NCBI GenBank assembly: GCA_015999875.1
Contig: JAECRG010000002.1
Location: 154,148-190,919 of the forward strand
DNA: 36,772 nucleotides
Reading direction: 5' to 3'
DNA from: Candidatus Saccharimonadota bacterium
Lineage (GTDB): Bacteria > Patescibacteriota > Saccharimonadia > Saccharimonadales > Saccharimonadaceae
Under the pieces are notes generated by a model that was not told where the DNA came from, did no database searches, and saw only the letters and a list, made by a program, of their open reading frames with translations. The translations under genes and the position numbers were made by a program. This document shows, piece after piece, positions 6,867-15,278 of the stretch; within the stretch, counting starts at the first letter, position 1; every line of letters starts with the position of its first letter.

Positions 6867-8830
6867 GCGCGTGCCTTTCTGTCGAGTTGATATAATTCAT
6901 CGGCAGTAATTGTATATTCTGTGTCGTCGTTGAATGAGCGGCGGATCACGAACGCAATAACTACTATGAGTGCCACTGCTACCATCCACCATATATGCCA
7001 GATGAAGCCAAAGCCTATCATGCCAGTTGCTATGGCAATATAGACGCCTTCAGCAGTATTTTTTGGTAGCTCGATATCTTTGTAGTCTTCTCGTTTTGGT
7101 TGCGCAACTCCATCTTTCTTGCGGTACCACCACTCATCGCGGCGAGTTACGGTAGGTGTGATTGCAAAGTTGTAAAAAGGTGCTGGTGAAGGTACTGACC
7201 ACTCGAGTGTACGGCCGTCCCATGGGTCGCCTGTGGTGTCGGCAAGCTTCTTGCGCTTCCAGATGCTGTACACCATGCTCAAAATCATGAGTCCTGCACC
7301 TATTCCGATTACACCCACTCCAACTCCGGAGACGATGAATAGCGGCACCCAAGAAGGGTCATCATACGTATTGATACGACGCGCTGCGCCCATAAGTCCA
7401 AGGATATACAGGGGTATAAACGCAAGGATAAACCCAACCTGCCACGCGTATGCCGAAAGCTTGCCGAGGCCGTCGTGTAGTGTAAAGCCGAAAAGTTTTG
7501 GCCACCAGTAATAAATACCCGCGAAGTAGCCAAATAGTACGCCGCCGATGATGACGTTATGGAAATGTGCTACCAGGAACATCGTATTGTGTACCTGGAA
7601 ATCGAGTGCAGGCACAGCCATAAGCACACCTGTTACTCCGCCAATAGTAAATGTCACTGCGAAGCACATGAACCAAATCATCGGCGCGGTAAATTTGGTC
7701 CTACCTTTGTACATTGTAAAGATCCAGTTGAATAATTTTACTCCCGTAGGGATGGCAATAATCATGGTCATAATACCAAAGAACGCATTGACGTTCGCTC
7801 CCGCGCCCATGGTAAAGAAGTGGTGTTGCCATACGACGAAACTGAGAAACATAATTGCTATCAGTGCTGCAACCATAGTGGTGTAGCCAAATAATCGCTT
7901 ACGAGCAAACGTTGCGACAATCTCGCTGAATATACCAAATGCTGGTAAGACAAGTATATATACCTCCGGGTGCCCCCATGCCCAGATGAGGTTTATGTAC
8001 ATCATCGGGTTTCCTCCTGCGTCGGAGGTAAAGAAATGCATCCCTGCTACCCTATCGAGCGCAAGCATGCCGAGTGTGGCAGTGAGTACAGGAAACGCTA
8101 GCATGACAAGTACCATGGCGACGAGTACGCTCCATGCGAAAATTGGCATTTTCATAAGTGTCATGCCGGGTGCGCGGTTTTTAAGGATTGTAACGGTAAA
8201 GTTTATGCCTGAAAGTAGGCTTCCGATACCGGCTATCTGGAGGGCCCATATCCAATAATCAACACCTGGACCAGGGTTATACTCAAGACCTGTCAGCGGC
8301 GGATAGCCGAGCCAACCGCCGTTACTAAATCCGCCAAACACAAGTGACGCATTGATGATGACCATGCCCGCAAAAAAGAGCCAGAAGCTTACCGAGTTTA
8401 GAAATGGATACGCAACATCTCTAGCACCTAACATGAGCGGCAGTGCCATGTTGATAAGGCCAAACATCGCCCCCATGCCCACGAAAAAGATCATAATACT
8501 TCCGTGTGCGGTGAATACTTCTTGGAACGTCTGAGTGTTGAAGAGTTCGATACCCGTCTGGGCAAGTGCGGTTTGTGCGCGAAGCATGAGTGCATCGGCG
8601 CCACCTCTGAGTAGCATGAGAATCGCGATACCCATGTACATGATACCTATCTTTTTGGCATCGAGTGTTGTGACCCACTCATTCCATATGTAGCTCCACT
8701 TTTTAAAGTAAGTGATAGCCAAGAGAATACCTATTATAGCTATCGGCATACCGATAGCAGCCCCTAATGTGACGGGATCTTTCGGTAGATATTCGGGCGA
8801 AAGGCGCCCGATAAGCCATGACCAATCCAT
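6863..8830 (-). CDS. cyoB: Cytochrome o quinol oxidase subunit I (heme-copper catalytic subunit)
   Basis: Catalytic, proton-pumping subunit: it oxidises quinol and reduces O2 to water at a heme-CuB centre. At 655 aa it is close to E. coli CyoB (663). By eye alignment, low-spin heme ligands are H109 (FTAHG) and H424; the high-spin heme ligand is H422 (AHFHN). CuB ligands are H287, H336 and H337; the cross-linked Tyr is Y291 in GHPEVY. D-channel D138 (GARDVAYPF) and E289 and K-channel K365 (PTGVK) are all present. In the high-affinity quinol site R75 and D79 are kept, but the E. coli H98 and Q101 positions are T101 and E104. Its start overlaps the cyoA stop by one base (TAATG). Confidence 0.97.
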   Translation of the reverse strand: MDWSWLIGRLSPEYLPKDPVTLGAAIGMPIAIIGILLAITYFKKWSYIWNEWVTTLDAKKIGIMYMGIAILMLLRGGADALMLRAQTALAQTGIELFNTQTFQEVFTAHGSIMIFFVGMGAMFGLINMALPLMLGARDVAYPFLNSVSFWLFFAGMVIINASLVFGGFSNGGWLGYPPLTGLEYNPGPGVDYWIWALQIAGIGSLLSGINFTVTILKNRAPGMTLMKMPIFAWSVLVAMVLVMLAFPVLTATLGMLALDRVAGMHFFTSDAGGNPMMYINLIWAWGHPEVYILVLPAFGIFSEIVATFARKRLFGYTTMVAALIAIMFLSFVVWQHHFFTMGAGANVNAFFGIMTMIIAIPTGVKLFNWIFTMYKGRTKFTAPMIWFMCFAVTFTIGGVTGVLMAVPALDFQVHNTMFLVAHFHNVIIGGVLFGYFAGIYYWWPKLFGFTLHDGLGKLSAYAWQVGFILAFIPLYILGLMGAARRINTYDDPSWVPLFIVSGVGVGVIGIGAGLMILSMVYSIWKRKKLADTTGDPWDGRTLEWSVPSPAPFYNFAITPTVTRRDEWWYRKKDGVAQPKREDYKDIELPKNTAEGVYIAIATGMIGFGFIWHIWWMVAVALIVVIAFVIRRSFNDDTEYTITADELYQLDRKARA

Positions 8831-9783
8831 TAGTGTGTATGCTCCTCATTTTTGTTAGTGTTGTGGTCCATGTTTGTCATGTCATGTTTTTTTGGAGACG
8901 CATCGTTACTCGCTCCCCCATGACTCATATACTTTGCTACTATCGTATCATATAGGTCCGGCGCTGCTAATCGGTAGGTCTCAGGTGTCTTTATGAGACC
9001 CGGTTTTGCCAGTGTGGTGTATGTGGCTTCGTTCATGTGTTTTCCGGCCGTATCGGCTTTTTCTGGTGCGGTGATTGTCCAGCTGGTGAAGTCGACTTCG
9101 GGCATCACGCGCGCCTTGAAATTCATTTTAGCGTAGCCTTCACCGTTGATATTGGTGTTATAGCCGTCATACTCCCCTACTTTGTTTGCGATGAGATTGA
9201 GTTCAGATGACATGCCGTTCATAGAATAAACCTGCGAACCAAGACTAGGGATCCAAAATGCACTCATCGGTGCATCGGCAGCGAGCGTAAAATGCACAGG
9301 TCTATCAACGGGCAGAGGTAGATCGTTGACGGTAGCAAGATTGTATTCTGGATATATAAAAAGCCATTTCCACTGCAGCGCTACTACTTGGACTTCGAGT
9401 GCCTTTTTTTCTGAATCAATTGATCTATACGGGTCTAAACTATGGCTAGTTTGCCATGTGACTACGCTCAACACGGCGATGATCACAATTGGAATCCCCC
9501 ACCACAACACCTCGAGTTTGGTACTGCCGTCCCATTCCGGTTTGTACTCGTTGTTGCGACCTTCGCGATACCTAAAAGCGAAAAGACCAAGCATCGTAAA
9601 CACTGGCACTACGACAAGTAGACTCAGCGCGAGCGTGAAATATAGCAATTTGAGTTGCTCGACGGCTATTTTGCCGCTCGGCATAAGTACGTCGATAGTA
9701 ACTCCTCGCAAGATGAGCCACATAAGCAATACAAACCCTCCGAGGCCTAGGGGGATAAGACTTGCGTTCAAGAAGCGTTTCAT
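8830..9783 (-). CDS. cyoA: Cytochrome o quinol oxidase subunit II
   Basis: Subunit II of the bo3-type oxidase, 317 aa. Two clear membrane helices (about 46-70 and 93-113) follow an N-terminal hydrophobic stretch (8-27). The periplasmic cupredoxin domain contains QWKWLFIYPEYN (about 137-148) and PMSAFWIPSLGSQVYSMNGM (about 172-191). The CuA ligands of cytochrome c oxidases are absent, which marks it as a quinol oxidase. E. coli CyoA has a lipobox Cys; none is seen here. The C-terminal 35 residues are polar and His-rich (HGG, KKHD, MDHN, EEHTH). ATG at 9783 is chosen because an upstream in-frame TTG (9822) overlaps the -35 box. The gene begins the cyo operon. Confidence 0.94.
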   Translation of the reverse strand: MKRFLNASLIPLGLGGFVLLMWLILRGVTIDVLMPSGKIAVEQLKLLYFTLALSLLVVVPVFTMLGLFAFRYREGRNNEYKPEWDGSTKLEVLWWGIPIVIIAVLSVVTWQTSHSLDPYRSIDSEKKALEVQVVALQWKWLFIYPEYNLATVNDLPLPVDRPVHFTLAADAPMSAFWIPSLGSQVYSMNGMSSELNLIANKVGEYDGYNTNINGEGYAKMNFKARVMPEVDFTSWTITAPEKADTAGKHMNEATYTTLAKPGLIKTPETYRLAAPDLYDTIVAKYMSHGGASNDASPKKHDMTNMDHNTNKNEEHTH

Positions 9784-9792
9784 AGTGCTTCT

Positions 9793-9822
9793 ATCATACC
9801 GCTTGTGGTGTTCGAGATGCAA
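9793..9822 (-). promoter_or_regulatory. Promoter of the cyoABCDE operon
   Basis: On the minus strand: -35 TTGCAT (9822-9817), 18-bp spacer, -10 TATGAT (9798-9793). The -10 ends 9 nt before the cyoA ATG, so the transcript would have almost no leader. The -35 hexamer and spacer match the ndh promoter. Confidence 0.6.
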
Positions 9823-9844
9823 GTAGATGCGCTATAGTTATTGT

Positions 9845-10630
9845 ATGTTGCAGATTATTCTCCATTCCTCTAAGACTATGCGCGCAGGCTCTCAGGGTGA
9901 AGCTCGTCATGTTCGCCCACGATTGCAGAGTGAGGCAGACGAGCTTATGAGATATCTGGAAAAGCTCAGTGCGGATCAGTTGGGAAAAAGCATGCATCTA
10001 TCGCAGAAAAAAGCTAACGAAACAGTCGCTCTTCTACAGCAATGGTCAAGTGACTCAGCGCAGACCCTACCCGCTATAGACGCATTTTTGGGTGATATTT
10101 ACAGTGGCCTGCAGGTTCAGACATTCGCAGAAGCTGACCGTCAGTATGCGGATACGCACTTACTCATTCTTTCTGGACTTTATGGCGGGCTGCGTGCACT
10201 CGACAGCATTGCTCCGTATCGCCTGGAGATGGGCTATCGCCTACCGGACGAACCATATCGAAATCTATACAATTTTTGGGACAGTAAGATCGCTGCGCTG
10301 TTGCCTGAGGCTACGTCGCTTGTCGTAAACCTCTCCGCTGTAGAGTACACCAAGGCTTTTCTACCATATATAGAAAAAAGTGTTGTTACGCCAAAGTTTT
10401 TGACCATTAGCCCCAAGACGGGTGAGCCCACTTTTGTGGTAGTGCACGCTAAGGTCGCCCGAGGCGCATTCGCGCACTGGCTGATTACCCAGCGTGTAGA
10501 TAATGGCGCATGTCTGCAGGAATTTTCGGAGCTAGGCTATCGCTACGATGCGACGCTTAGTACGCCTGAACAACCTACGTTTGTATGCGAGGAGTTTGGC
10601 GGGCTTGGTCTTAGTGTTCGACTCACGTAG
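9845..10630 (+). CDS. yaaA: YaaA/UPF0246 family peroxide-stress protein
   Basis: Member of the YaaA family, which in E. coli limits free iron and DNA damage during hydrogen peroxide stress and binds DNA. The protein is 261 aa from ATG 9845. Characteristic stretches are the N-terminal IILHSSKTM, LILSGLYGGLRALDSIAPYR, LEMGYRL, NLYNFW, VVNLSAVEYTKAF and the late HAKVARGAFAHWLI. A TATAGT box ends 6 nt before this ATG, and no ribosome site is present, which suggests a leaderless start; an ATG six codons earlier would lie inside the promoter. The gene is divergent from cyo, which fits a role beside an oxygen-using enzyme. Its end overlaps chaB by 8 nt. Confidence 0.9.
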   Translation: MLQIILHSSKTMRAGSQGEARHVRPRLQSEADELMRYLEKLSADQLGKSMHLSQKKANETVALLQQWSSDSAQTLPAIDAFLGDIYSGLQVQTFAEADRQYADTHLLILSGLYGGLRALDSIAPYRLEMGYRLPDEPYRNLYNFWDSKIAALLPEATSLVVNLSAVEYTKAFLPYIEKSVVTPKFLTISPKTGEPTFVVVHAKVARGAFAHWLITQRVDNGACLQEFSELGYRYDATLSTPEQPTFVCEEFGGLGLSVRLT

Positions 10631-10850
10631 TTTTGTGCCAGTCACCATCGCTACCTTTTTTATAAGACTGCTTGACGGCGCTCCAGGCTACTTTGTGCGC
10701 AACCGTCTCGCGGTCTTCGCTGCTGCGCCTATCTGCTGACGAGTACTCCTCCCACGCATTGTTAAATGCAGCTTGATAAATGGCTTGTGCATGCACTGGT
10801 AATGCGCCGCGAACACTTTCCGGCAAGTCGTCTCGCTTGTGATATGGCAT
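10623..10850 (-). CDS. chaB: ChaB family protein
   Basis: Small 75-aa protein that matches the ChaB family over its whole length: MPYHKRDDLPESVRGALP at the N-terminus, HAQAIYQAAFNNAWEEY in the middle and ETVAHKVAWSAVKQSYKKG towards the end. E. coli ChaB is 76 aa and is annotated as a putative regulator of the ChaA cation antiporter; its molecular function is poorly known, and no chaA is present here. A G-rich GGGGGGG ribosome site precedes the ATG; next to it is a 7C/9T homopolymer tract (10857-10872) that could be prone to slippage. It is transcribed just after the flavodoxin-like gene and convergent with yaaA. Confidence 0.93.
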   Translation of the reverse strand: MPYHKRDDLPESVRGALPVHAQAIYQAAFNNAWEEYSSADRRSSEDRETVAHKVAWSAVKQSYKKGSDGDWHKTT

Positions 10851-10869
10851 ATACTACCCCCCCTTTTTT

Positions 10870-11592
10870 TTACATTGCTGTGCGATATTCTGGGTTATCG
10901 AAACTGAATTCATTGCCCTTTTGCCATTTGTCGGGTACATTTCCTTCTGCTGGCACGCCACCTTGAGCCCGCAGCATGGCAGCGGTGTGCATGAGGTTGT
11001 AGGTCATAAACGTAATGTTGCGATTGGTGAAATCGTTTTCTGGTCCACCGGATTTTTCGTCGAGATAGCTTGGACCTGGACCAACAGGGCCTATCCAGCC
11101 TGCATCCGCTTGTGGGGGTATGGTAAACCCTACATGTTGCAGGCTGTAGAGTATGTTCATGGCGCAGTGCTTGATACCATCTTCGTTGCCGGTGATGATG
11201 CATCCGCCCACCTTGCCGTAATACACGTACTGCCCTTTGTCGTTTGTCATTGCTGAGTTAGCGTAGAATCGTTCTATGAGTTTTTTCGTCTCTGAACTAT
11301 TGTCACCAAGCCAAATTGGTCCACAGAGTACGACGATGTCTGCCTCTTTGACTTTTTCAAACAGATTTGGCCATTCATCAATCTCCCAGCCGTGCTCGCA
11401 CATGTCTGGCTGTATGCCTGTTGCGATCTTGTGATCTATAGTGCGAATAAGCTCTGTTGTAACGCCGTGCTGCTCCATGAGTTGCATGCTACGTCTGAGT
11501 AGTCCTTCGGTGTTGCTCACCTCGGGAGATCGCTTGAGCGTGCCATTGAAAAACACCGCGCTTAGGTTGCTAAAGGCTTGGTTGGTACTCAT
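10870..11592 (-). CDS. Flavodoxin-fold NAD(P)H reductase family protein
   Basis: 240-aa flavodoxin/NADPH-dependent FMN reductase-like protein. Residues 10-30 form the flavin phosphate loop (AVFFNGTLKRSPEVSNTEGL). ADIVVLCGPIWLGDNSSETKKLIERF and the GKVGGCIITGNEDGIKHCAMNI stretch fit the flavin-binding strands of this fold. The C-terminal 60 residues (GPSYLDEKSGGPENDF and on) are typical of longer actinobacterial-type relatives. The substrate is unknown. It has a near-perfect AAAGGAGGGG ribosome site and a promoter at 11619-11647. chaB follows after 19 nt, so the two are probably one transcript. Confidence 0.85.
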   Translation of the reverse strand: MSTNQAFSNLSAVFFNGTLKRSPEVSNTEGLLRRSMQLMEQHGVTTELIRTIDHKIATGIQPDMCEHGWEIDEWPNLFEKVKEADIVVLCGPIWLGDNSSETKKLIERFYANSAMTNDKGQYVYYGKVGGCIITGNEDGIKHCAMNILYSLQHVGFTIPPQADAGWIGPVGPGPSYLDEKSGGPENDFTNRNITFMTYNLMHTAAMLRAQGGVPAEGNVPDKWQKGNEFSFDNPEYRTAM

Positions 11593-11618
11593 GCTTCCCC
11601 TCCTTTACTTCTCTATTT

Positions 11619-11647
11619 AGTATACTCGTTATCTGAACATGACGCAA
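11619..11647 (-). promoter_or_regulatory. Promoter of the flavodoxin-like/chaB operon
   Basis: On the minus strand: -35 TTGCGT (11647-11642), 17-bp spacer, -10 TATACT (11624-11619). A strong ribosome site follows in a leader of about 20 nt. Confidence 0.6.
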
Positions 11648-11655
11648 AGCGTACG

Positions 11656-13962
11656 CTACTTGCGGTTGCGCGCAGGCCACCATACAGCACCGCCGATATC
11701 GTGCACGAGTGCAGGTACCAACAAGGATCGCACTATGATTGTGTCGATAAGTACACCGACCGCAACGATAAATGCAAGTTGTGCAAGAAACAGCACTGGT
11801 ATGACGCCAAGCGCAGCAAACGTTGCGGCAAGAACAATACCCGCCGAAGTGATTACGCCGCCAGTGACAATCAGTCCGCGTATAACTCCGCGTCGTGTAC
11901 CGATTTTGAGGGATTCTTCCCGTACTCGCGTCATCAAAAAGATGTTGTAGTCAATACCAAGGGCTACTAGGAATATGAAGCCGTATAGGACTACCGAAGG
12001 GTCTGCTCCGGGAAAGCCGAGTACGTTATTGAAGACGAATGCAGATAGGCCGAGTGTTGCCGCAAACGACAGTACGGTCGTAAGAAGTAGCAAAATTGGT
12101 GCGAGTATAGACCTGAGGAGTAGCATTAAGATGATAGTGATCACTACAAGTACTGTTGGTAGTACGACTGCGCGGTCTCGCTTGGCGCTTTCTTGCGTGT
12201 CGAGTTGTACAGCCGTGGTGCCACCGACGCGAGCTGATGGGTCGACAGCGTGTACAATCTCACGTAGTCGCACGATCGTGTCTCGTGCTGCTTCAGAGTC
12301 TGCATTATCGGTAAGTGTCACTTCAAGCAACGACTCCCCATTGACCGTCTTAATTGTTGCGTCTTTAAATGGATATGCATCGTCGACAATTTTGTCTACA
12401 GTTGGAATATTACTAGCAACCTGATCGTAAATTTGGTCTATGATCATAGCGGGTGCGCCAGCTGTCTGAGCCTCGATTTGCGAGCGAAGATCTGCTTTTT
12501 GCGTGGCGATCTTTTTGGCGGCTTCAGTGCGAATCTCATCCCTGATCTTGTTTTCGGCGCGGCCAAGTGGTTTACTACCACTCTCGGAGTTATCGGCACG
12601 GGCAGCGACTGTGTCGACGCCAGGATCTTTTTCGAGTGCTGTCACTATGCCATTCACATGTTCTGTAGGTACGATGACCTGCGCAGGCGTACCTGAGCCC
12701 GCGGGAAAATGTTTATCAATAAGTACCTGGCCGTCACGGGCATCTGATTGACCAAGTATAAGGTCGCTTTGAGAGATGCCATCGGCACGCAGGTGCAGTA
12801 AACCTGTACAGGCTACGAGAAGTACTACTGTCGTGACAACCCACGTACTGCGGTCGCGTTGTGCTACAAATGTGCCAACACGTACCCAGATTCCTTTTGC
12901 GTCATCTTTTGTTGACTTGAGCTTGGTATAGTGAGGTGTCCTTGGCCAAAATACTCGCCTGCCCCACATAAGGAGGAGGCTCGGAAGCAATGTAAGCGCG
13001 CTCACGATGGCAAATCCTATGCCAATCGCCCCGACTGGGCCGAGCGCTTTGTTGGAATTAAGGTCGGACAGTAAGAGACATAGCAAGCCAACCGTGACGG
13101 TGCCGCCTGCTGCTAAGATCGGCTCTAGCGAGCTTTTCCAGCTTGCAATGATCGCTTGATATGGCTCCTTGTGATGTTCTAGTTCCTCGCGGTAACGTGC
13201 CACGTAGAGTAATGCGTAGTCAGTCGCGGCTCCGATAACTAAGATGAATAAGATGCCTTGCACTTGCCCATTGATCGTCACTATACCTGCTTGCGCCAAA
13301 TAATACACAAGTAAGATCGCAGCGGAAAGCGCGAAGATTGAATTGAGTAGCACGAGAAACGGTAGAATTGGTGAACGATATACGATGAGCAATATTACAA
13401 ACACGACAAGAAGGGCAACGCCAAGGAGCAGTCCGTCTATGCCAGCAAATGCCTTGCCAAGATCGTTGAGGAAGCCAATTGGTCCTGTGATCTTAAGATC
13501 GCTTACGGGTATGTTCGCGGCGGATAACTTCTGCTGGAACTTTGGTATGAGCTCGCGGTAGCCTGCTTCGCTATCGACGTTTACTACGACCAGCGCAGCC
13601 TTGCTGTCATCCGCTATGACGGGAGGCGACACTTTTCCGACAACCTGCGGAAACTCCGTAAAGGCTTCTGTGGTGCGAGAGATGTTGTCGATTGTGGTCT
13701 GCGGCAGTGGTTGGTCGTCGGCAAATACTATGATAGCCGGAATGCTGTTGTTGTCTTGGAACTTCTCAAGCTCTTTATTGACTTGAGTTGACTCTGCGCC
13801 AGCTGGCAAAAAAGTAGCCTGATCATTACTTACTACGTCGCCAATTTTACCAAAGTACGGCCCACCGATCGCACCAAGACCCAGCCATATAAGAAGAAGC
13901 GCGCTTGGTACGACGATTCTAATCCATCTTGATACTTTTCGAGGAGAAGATTTTTTAATCAT
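11656..13962 (-). CDS. MMPL/RND-family membrane exporter
   Basis: Large transporter, 768 aa, of the MMPL branch of the RND superfamily, which uses the proton gradient to export lipids or drugs. The layout is the classic duplicated one: TM1 (about 15-35), extracellular domain, TM2-6, cytoplasmic loop, TM7 (about 380), second extracellular domain with a charged coiled-coil insert, then TM8-12. Both proton-relay motifs are visible: GAATDYALLYVARYREE in the first half and ALGIDYNIFLMTRVREE in the second. ATG at 13962 is chosen: a TACAAT box ends 6 nt before it and no ribosome site exists. It lies 19 nt after the alpha/beta hydrolase gene, which suggests a link to lipid or ester metabolism. Confidence 0.9.
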   Translation of the reverse strand: MIKKSSPRKVSRWIRIVVPSALLLIWLGLGAIGGPYFGKIGDVVSNDQATFLPAGAESTQVNKELEKFQDNNSIPAIIVFADDQPLPQTTIDNISRTTEAFTEFPQVVGKVSPPVIADDSKAALVVVNVDSEAGYRELIPKFQQKLSAANIPVSDLKITGPIGFLNDLGKAFAGIDGLLLGVALLVVFVILLIVYRSPILPFLVLLNSIFALSAAILLVYYLAQAGIVTINGQVQGILFILVIGAATDYALLYVARYREELEHHKEPYQAIIASWKSSLEPILAAGGTVTVGLLCLLLSDLNSNKALGPVGAIGIGFAIVSALTLLPSLLLMWGRRVFWPRTPHYTKLKSTKDDAKGIWVRVGTFVAQRDRSTWVVTTVVLLVACTGLLHLRADGISQSDLILGQSDARDGQVLIDKHFPAGSGTPAQVIVPTEHVNGIVTALEKDPGVDTVAARADNSESGSKPLGRAENKIRDEIRTEAAKKIATQKADLRSQIEAQTAGAPAMIIDQIYDQVASNIPTVDKIVDDAYPFKDATIKTVNGESLLEVTLTDNADSEAARDTIVRLREIVHAVDPSARVGGTTAVQLDTQESAKRDRAVVLPTVLVVITIILMLLLRSILAPILLLLTTVLSFAATLGLSAFVFNNVLGFPGADPSVVLYGFIFLVALGIDYNIFLMTRVREESLKIGTRRGVIRGLIVTGGVITSAGIVLAATFAALGVIPVLFLAQLAFIVAVGVLIDTIIVRSLLVPALVHDIGGAVWWPARNRK

Positions 13963-13968
13963 AGGTAT

Positions 13969-13974
13969 ATTGTA
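13969..13974 (-). promoter_or_regulatory. -10 box for a leaderless MMPL transcript
   Basis: TACAAT on the minus strand, 6 nt before the ATG at 13962. No Shine-Dalgarno sequence is present between box and start. Confidence 0.45.
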
Positions 13975-13981
13975 GCGCACC

Positions 13982-14803
13982 CTACGGTCTATGGGGTAAT
14001 TGAAGCTCAATTTGGTGCACTACGGCTACGATCATTGCGGCGTTTTTAATCTCGTGGCCAGACACAACGTGCGTGAGTGTGATATTGGGCATTGCATTTG
14101 ACAGGTAGCGTAAATTTTCAACCACCACTACGGGGTCAAGTCGCCCGTGCACGAGTGCAATTGGCATATGAAGTGTTTCGATATCATTCATTGAAGTCTG
14201 GTTAACTATCGCTGTCTCGAGCGTGGCCATGTAGCTTGTGACATTGTCCGAGGTGACATTGAATACGTTGTTAACCAGCTTGTATTTCATGGCAATCGCC
14301 GCCACTCGTACGAAGTCCTCAGGACTTTTTTGCACTGTGCGATACACGTCTCGCAAAATTGCATCTGGTCGAGGCAATACTGCTTTTGTAGCAGGATCCT
14401 CCGGTCGATAAAACGGCGGGCTTACGAGTACTAGTGAGCGCACAAGTAGCGGATAGCGTTTGGCTATTTCTATTGCTATGAGTGATCCGAGTGAATGTCC
14501 TACAATGACCACTTGCTCGGGAATGCCCAAGGAGAGGTATGTGTGCAGCACGCTTCTCGCCTGTTCGTGTGCGCTATACTCGATCCAATTTGGCCGTGGA
14601 GAGCGACCAAACCCAAGTAAGTCGATAGTGATAATGCGCACGTCCTGGGGAAGTTTTGCGATCACCTCATCCCACGCATGACCGGTATTGCCGATGCCAT
14701 GAATCATTAGTAGCGTAGCGCGTGGCTTGGCTGGATTACGTACTACGTCTGCATGAAGCCGATATGGTACGCGTAGCCAGCGGTGAACGAGACGATCGTA
14801 CAT
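13982..14803 (-). CDS. Alpha/beta-fold hydrolase
   Basis: 273-aa serine hydrolase of the alpha/beta superfamily. The catalytic triad can be placed: nucleophile S104 in the elbow VVIVGHSLGSLIA, acid D223 in HGRLDPVVV and H250 in VSGHEIKN. The oxyanion-hole motif MIHGIGNTGHAW is at residues 33-44. The sequence resembles the esterase/lysophospholipase-like group, but the substrate cannot be assigned. No signal peptide is seen, so it is cytoplasmic. It sits 18 nt after a coiled-coil gene and 19 nt before the MMPL exporter in a minus-strand cluster. A TATGCT box lies 11 nt before the ATG, with a weak AGGGG next to the start. Confidence 0.88.
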   Translation of the reverse strand: MYDRLVHRWLRVPYRLHADVVRNPAKPRATLLMIHGIGNTGHAWDEVIAKLPQDVRIITIDLLGFGRSPRPNWIEYSAHEQARSVLHTYLSLGIPEQVVIVGHSLGSLIAIEIAKRYPLLVRSLVLVSPPFYRPEDPATKAVLPRPDAILRDVYRTVQKSPEDFVRVAAIAMKYKLVNNVFNVTSDNVTSYMATLETAIVNQTSMNDIETLHMPIALVHGRLDPVVVVENLRYLSNAMPNITLTHVVSGHEIKNAAMIVAVVHQIELQLPHRP

Positions 14804-14821
14804 GCCCCTAGCGTAGCATAA

Positions 14822-15184
14822 TTATCCGAGAAGTTGTGCTCTGCGACTTTCGAGTTGCTGTAAATCAACATTAAACTGCTGCTCAAGTCGTTGCTGATCT
14901 GCAATGTGCTGATTTTTGCGTTGCGTGATCTCAGCCTCGACATTCGTCACATCGTGTTGAAGCTGTGTGATCTGTTGTTGGGCGTCATTGATCTGCTTAT
15001 TAATCATTTCAATCTGCTGGTTTTCTCGCCTTGCGGTTTGTTCTTCGCCCATCGCAGCGATTGCATCGCCACCAACTAAGTTACTTATACCGTGGCGGTG
15101 GTGCTTAGAAAGCTCTTTCTCGTGGACAGATTTATCTTGTTCGAGTTTTGCGATTTGTTGTTGCAGTACTTTTATATTGCTCAT
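14822..15184 (-). CDS. Small coiled-coil protein, function unknown
   Basis: 120-aa protein that I do not recognise. Residues 3-25 and 50-118 are rich in Gln, Glu, Lys and Leu in heptad-like spacing (LQQQIAKLEQDKSVHEKEL; QQITQLQHDVTNVEAEI). Between them is a short break HHRHGISNLVGGDAIAAMG. This suggests two helices forming a coiled-coil hairpin around a Gly/His turn. There is no signal peptide or membrane segment. It has a clear AGGGGAG ribosome site and a TATAAT box at 15208-15213. It begins the minus-strand cluster with the hydrolase and MMPL genes and is divergent from the ThrE-type exporter. Confidence 0.75.
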   Translation of the reverse strand: MSNIKVLQQQIAKLEQDKSVHEKELSKHHRHGISNLVGGDAIAAMGEEQTARRENQQIEMINKQINDAQQQITQLQHDVTNVEAEITQRKNQHIADQQRLEQQFNVDLQQLESRRAQLLG

Positions 15185-15218
15185 TGTGAAGTCTCCCCTA
15201 TCACTTTATTATACCGTG

Positions 15219-15247
15219 TTGGGTACTAGAGCGGTACCTGTTACAAT
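15219..15247 (+). promoter_or_regulatory. Promoter of the ThrE-type exporter gene
   Basis: -35 TTGGGT (15219-15224), 17-bp spacer, -10 TACAAT (15242-15247), then an AAGGAG ribosome site 11 nt before the ATG. A divergent TATAAT (15208-15213, minus strand) serves the coiled-coil gene, so the two promoters lie back to back. Confidence 0.55.
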
Positions 15248-15278
15248 TGAAGCAAAAGCATAAGGAGCAACTAAACAC

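Noticed and set aside
9784-9822. Upstream TTG start for cyoA giving 13 extra residues
   Set aside because: The TTG overlaps the -35 hexamer and the extra codons cover the -10 box, so they would not be transcribed.
10857-10872. Homopolymer tract of seven C and nine T as a possible phase-variation switch
   Set aside because: It lies between genes beside the chaB ribosome site, so slippage would not shift a reading frame. An effect on translation is possible but speculative.
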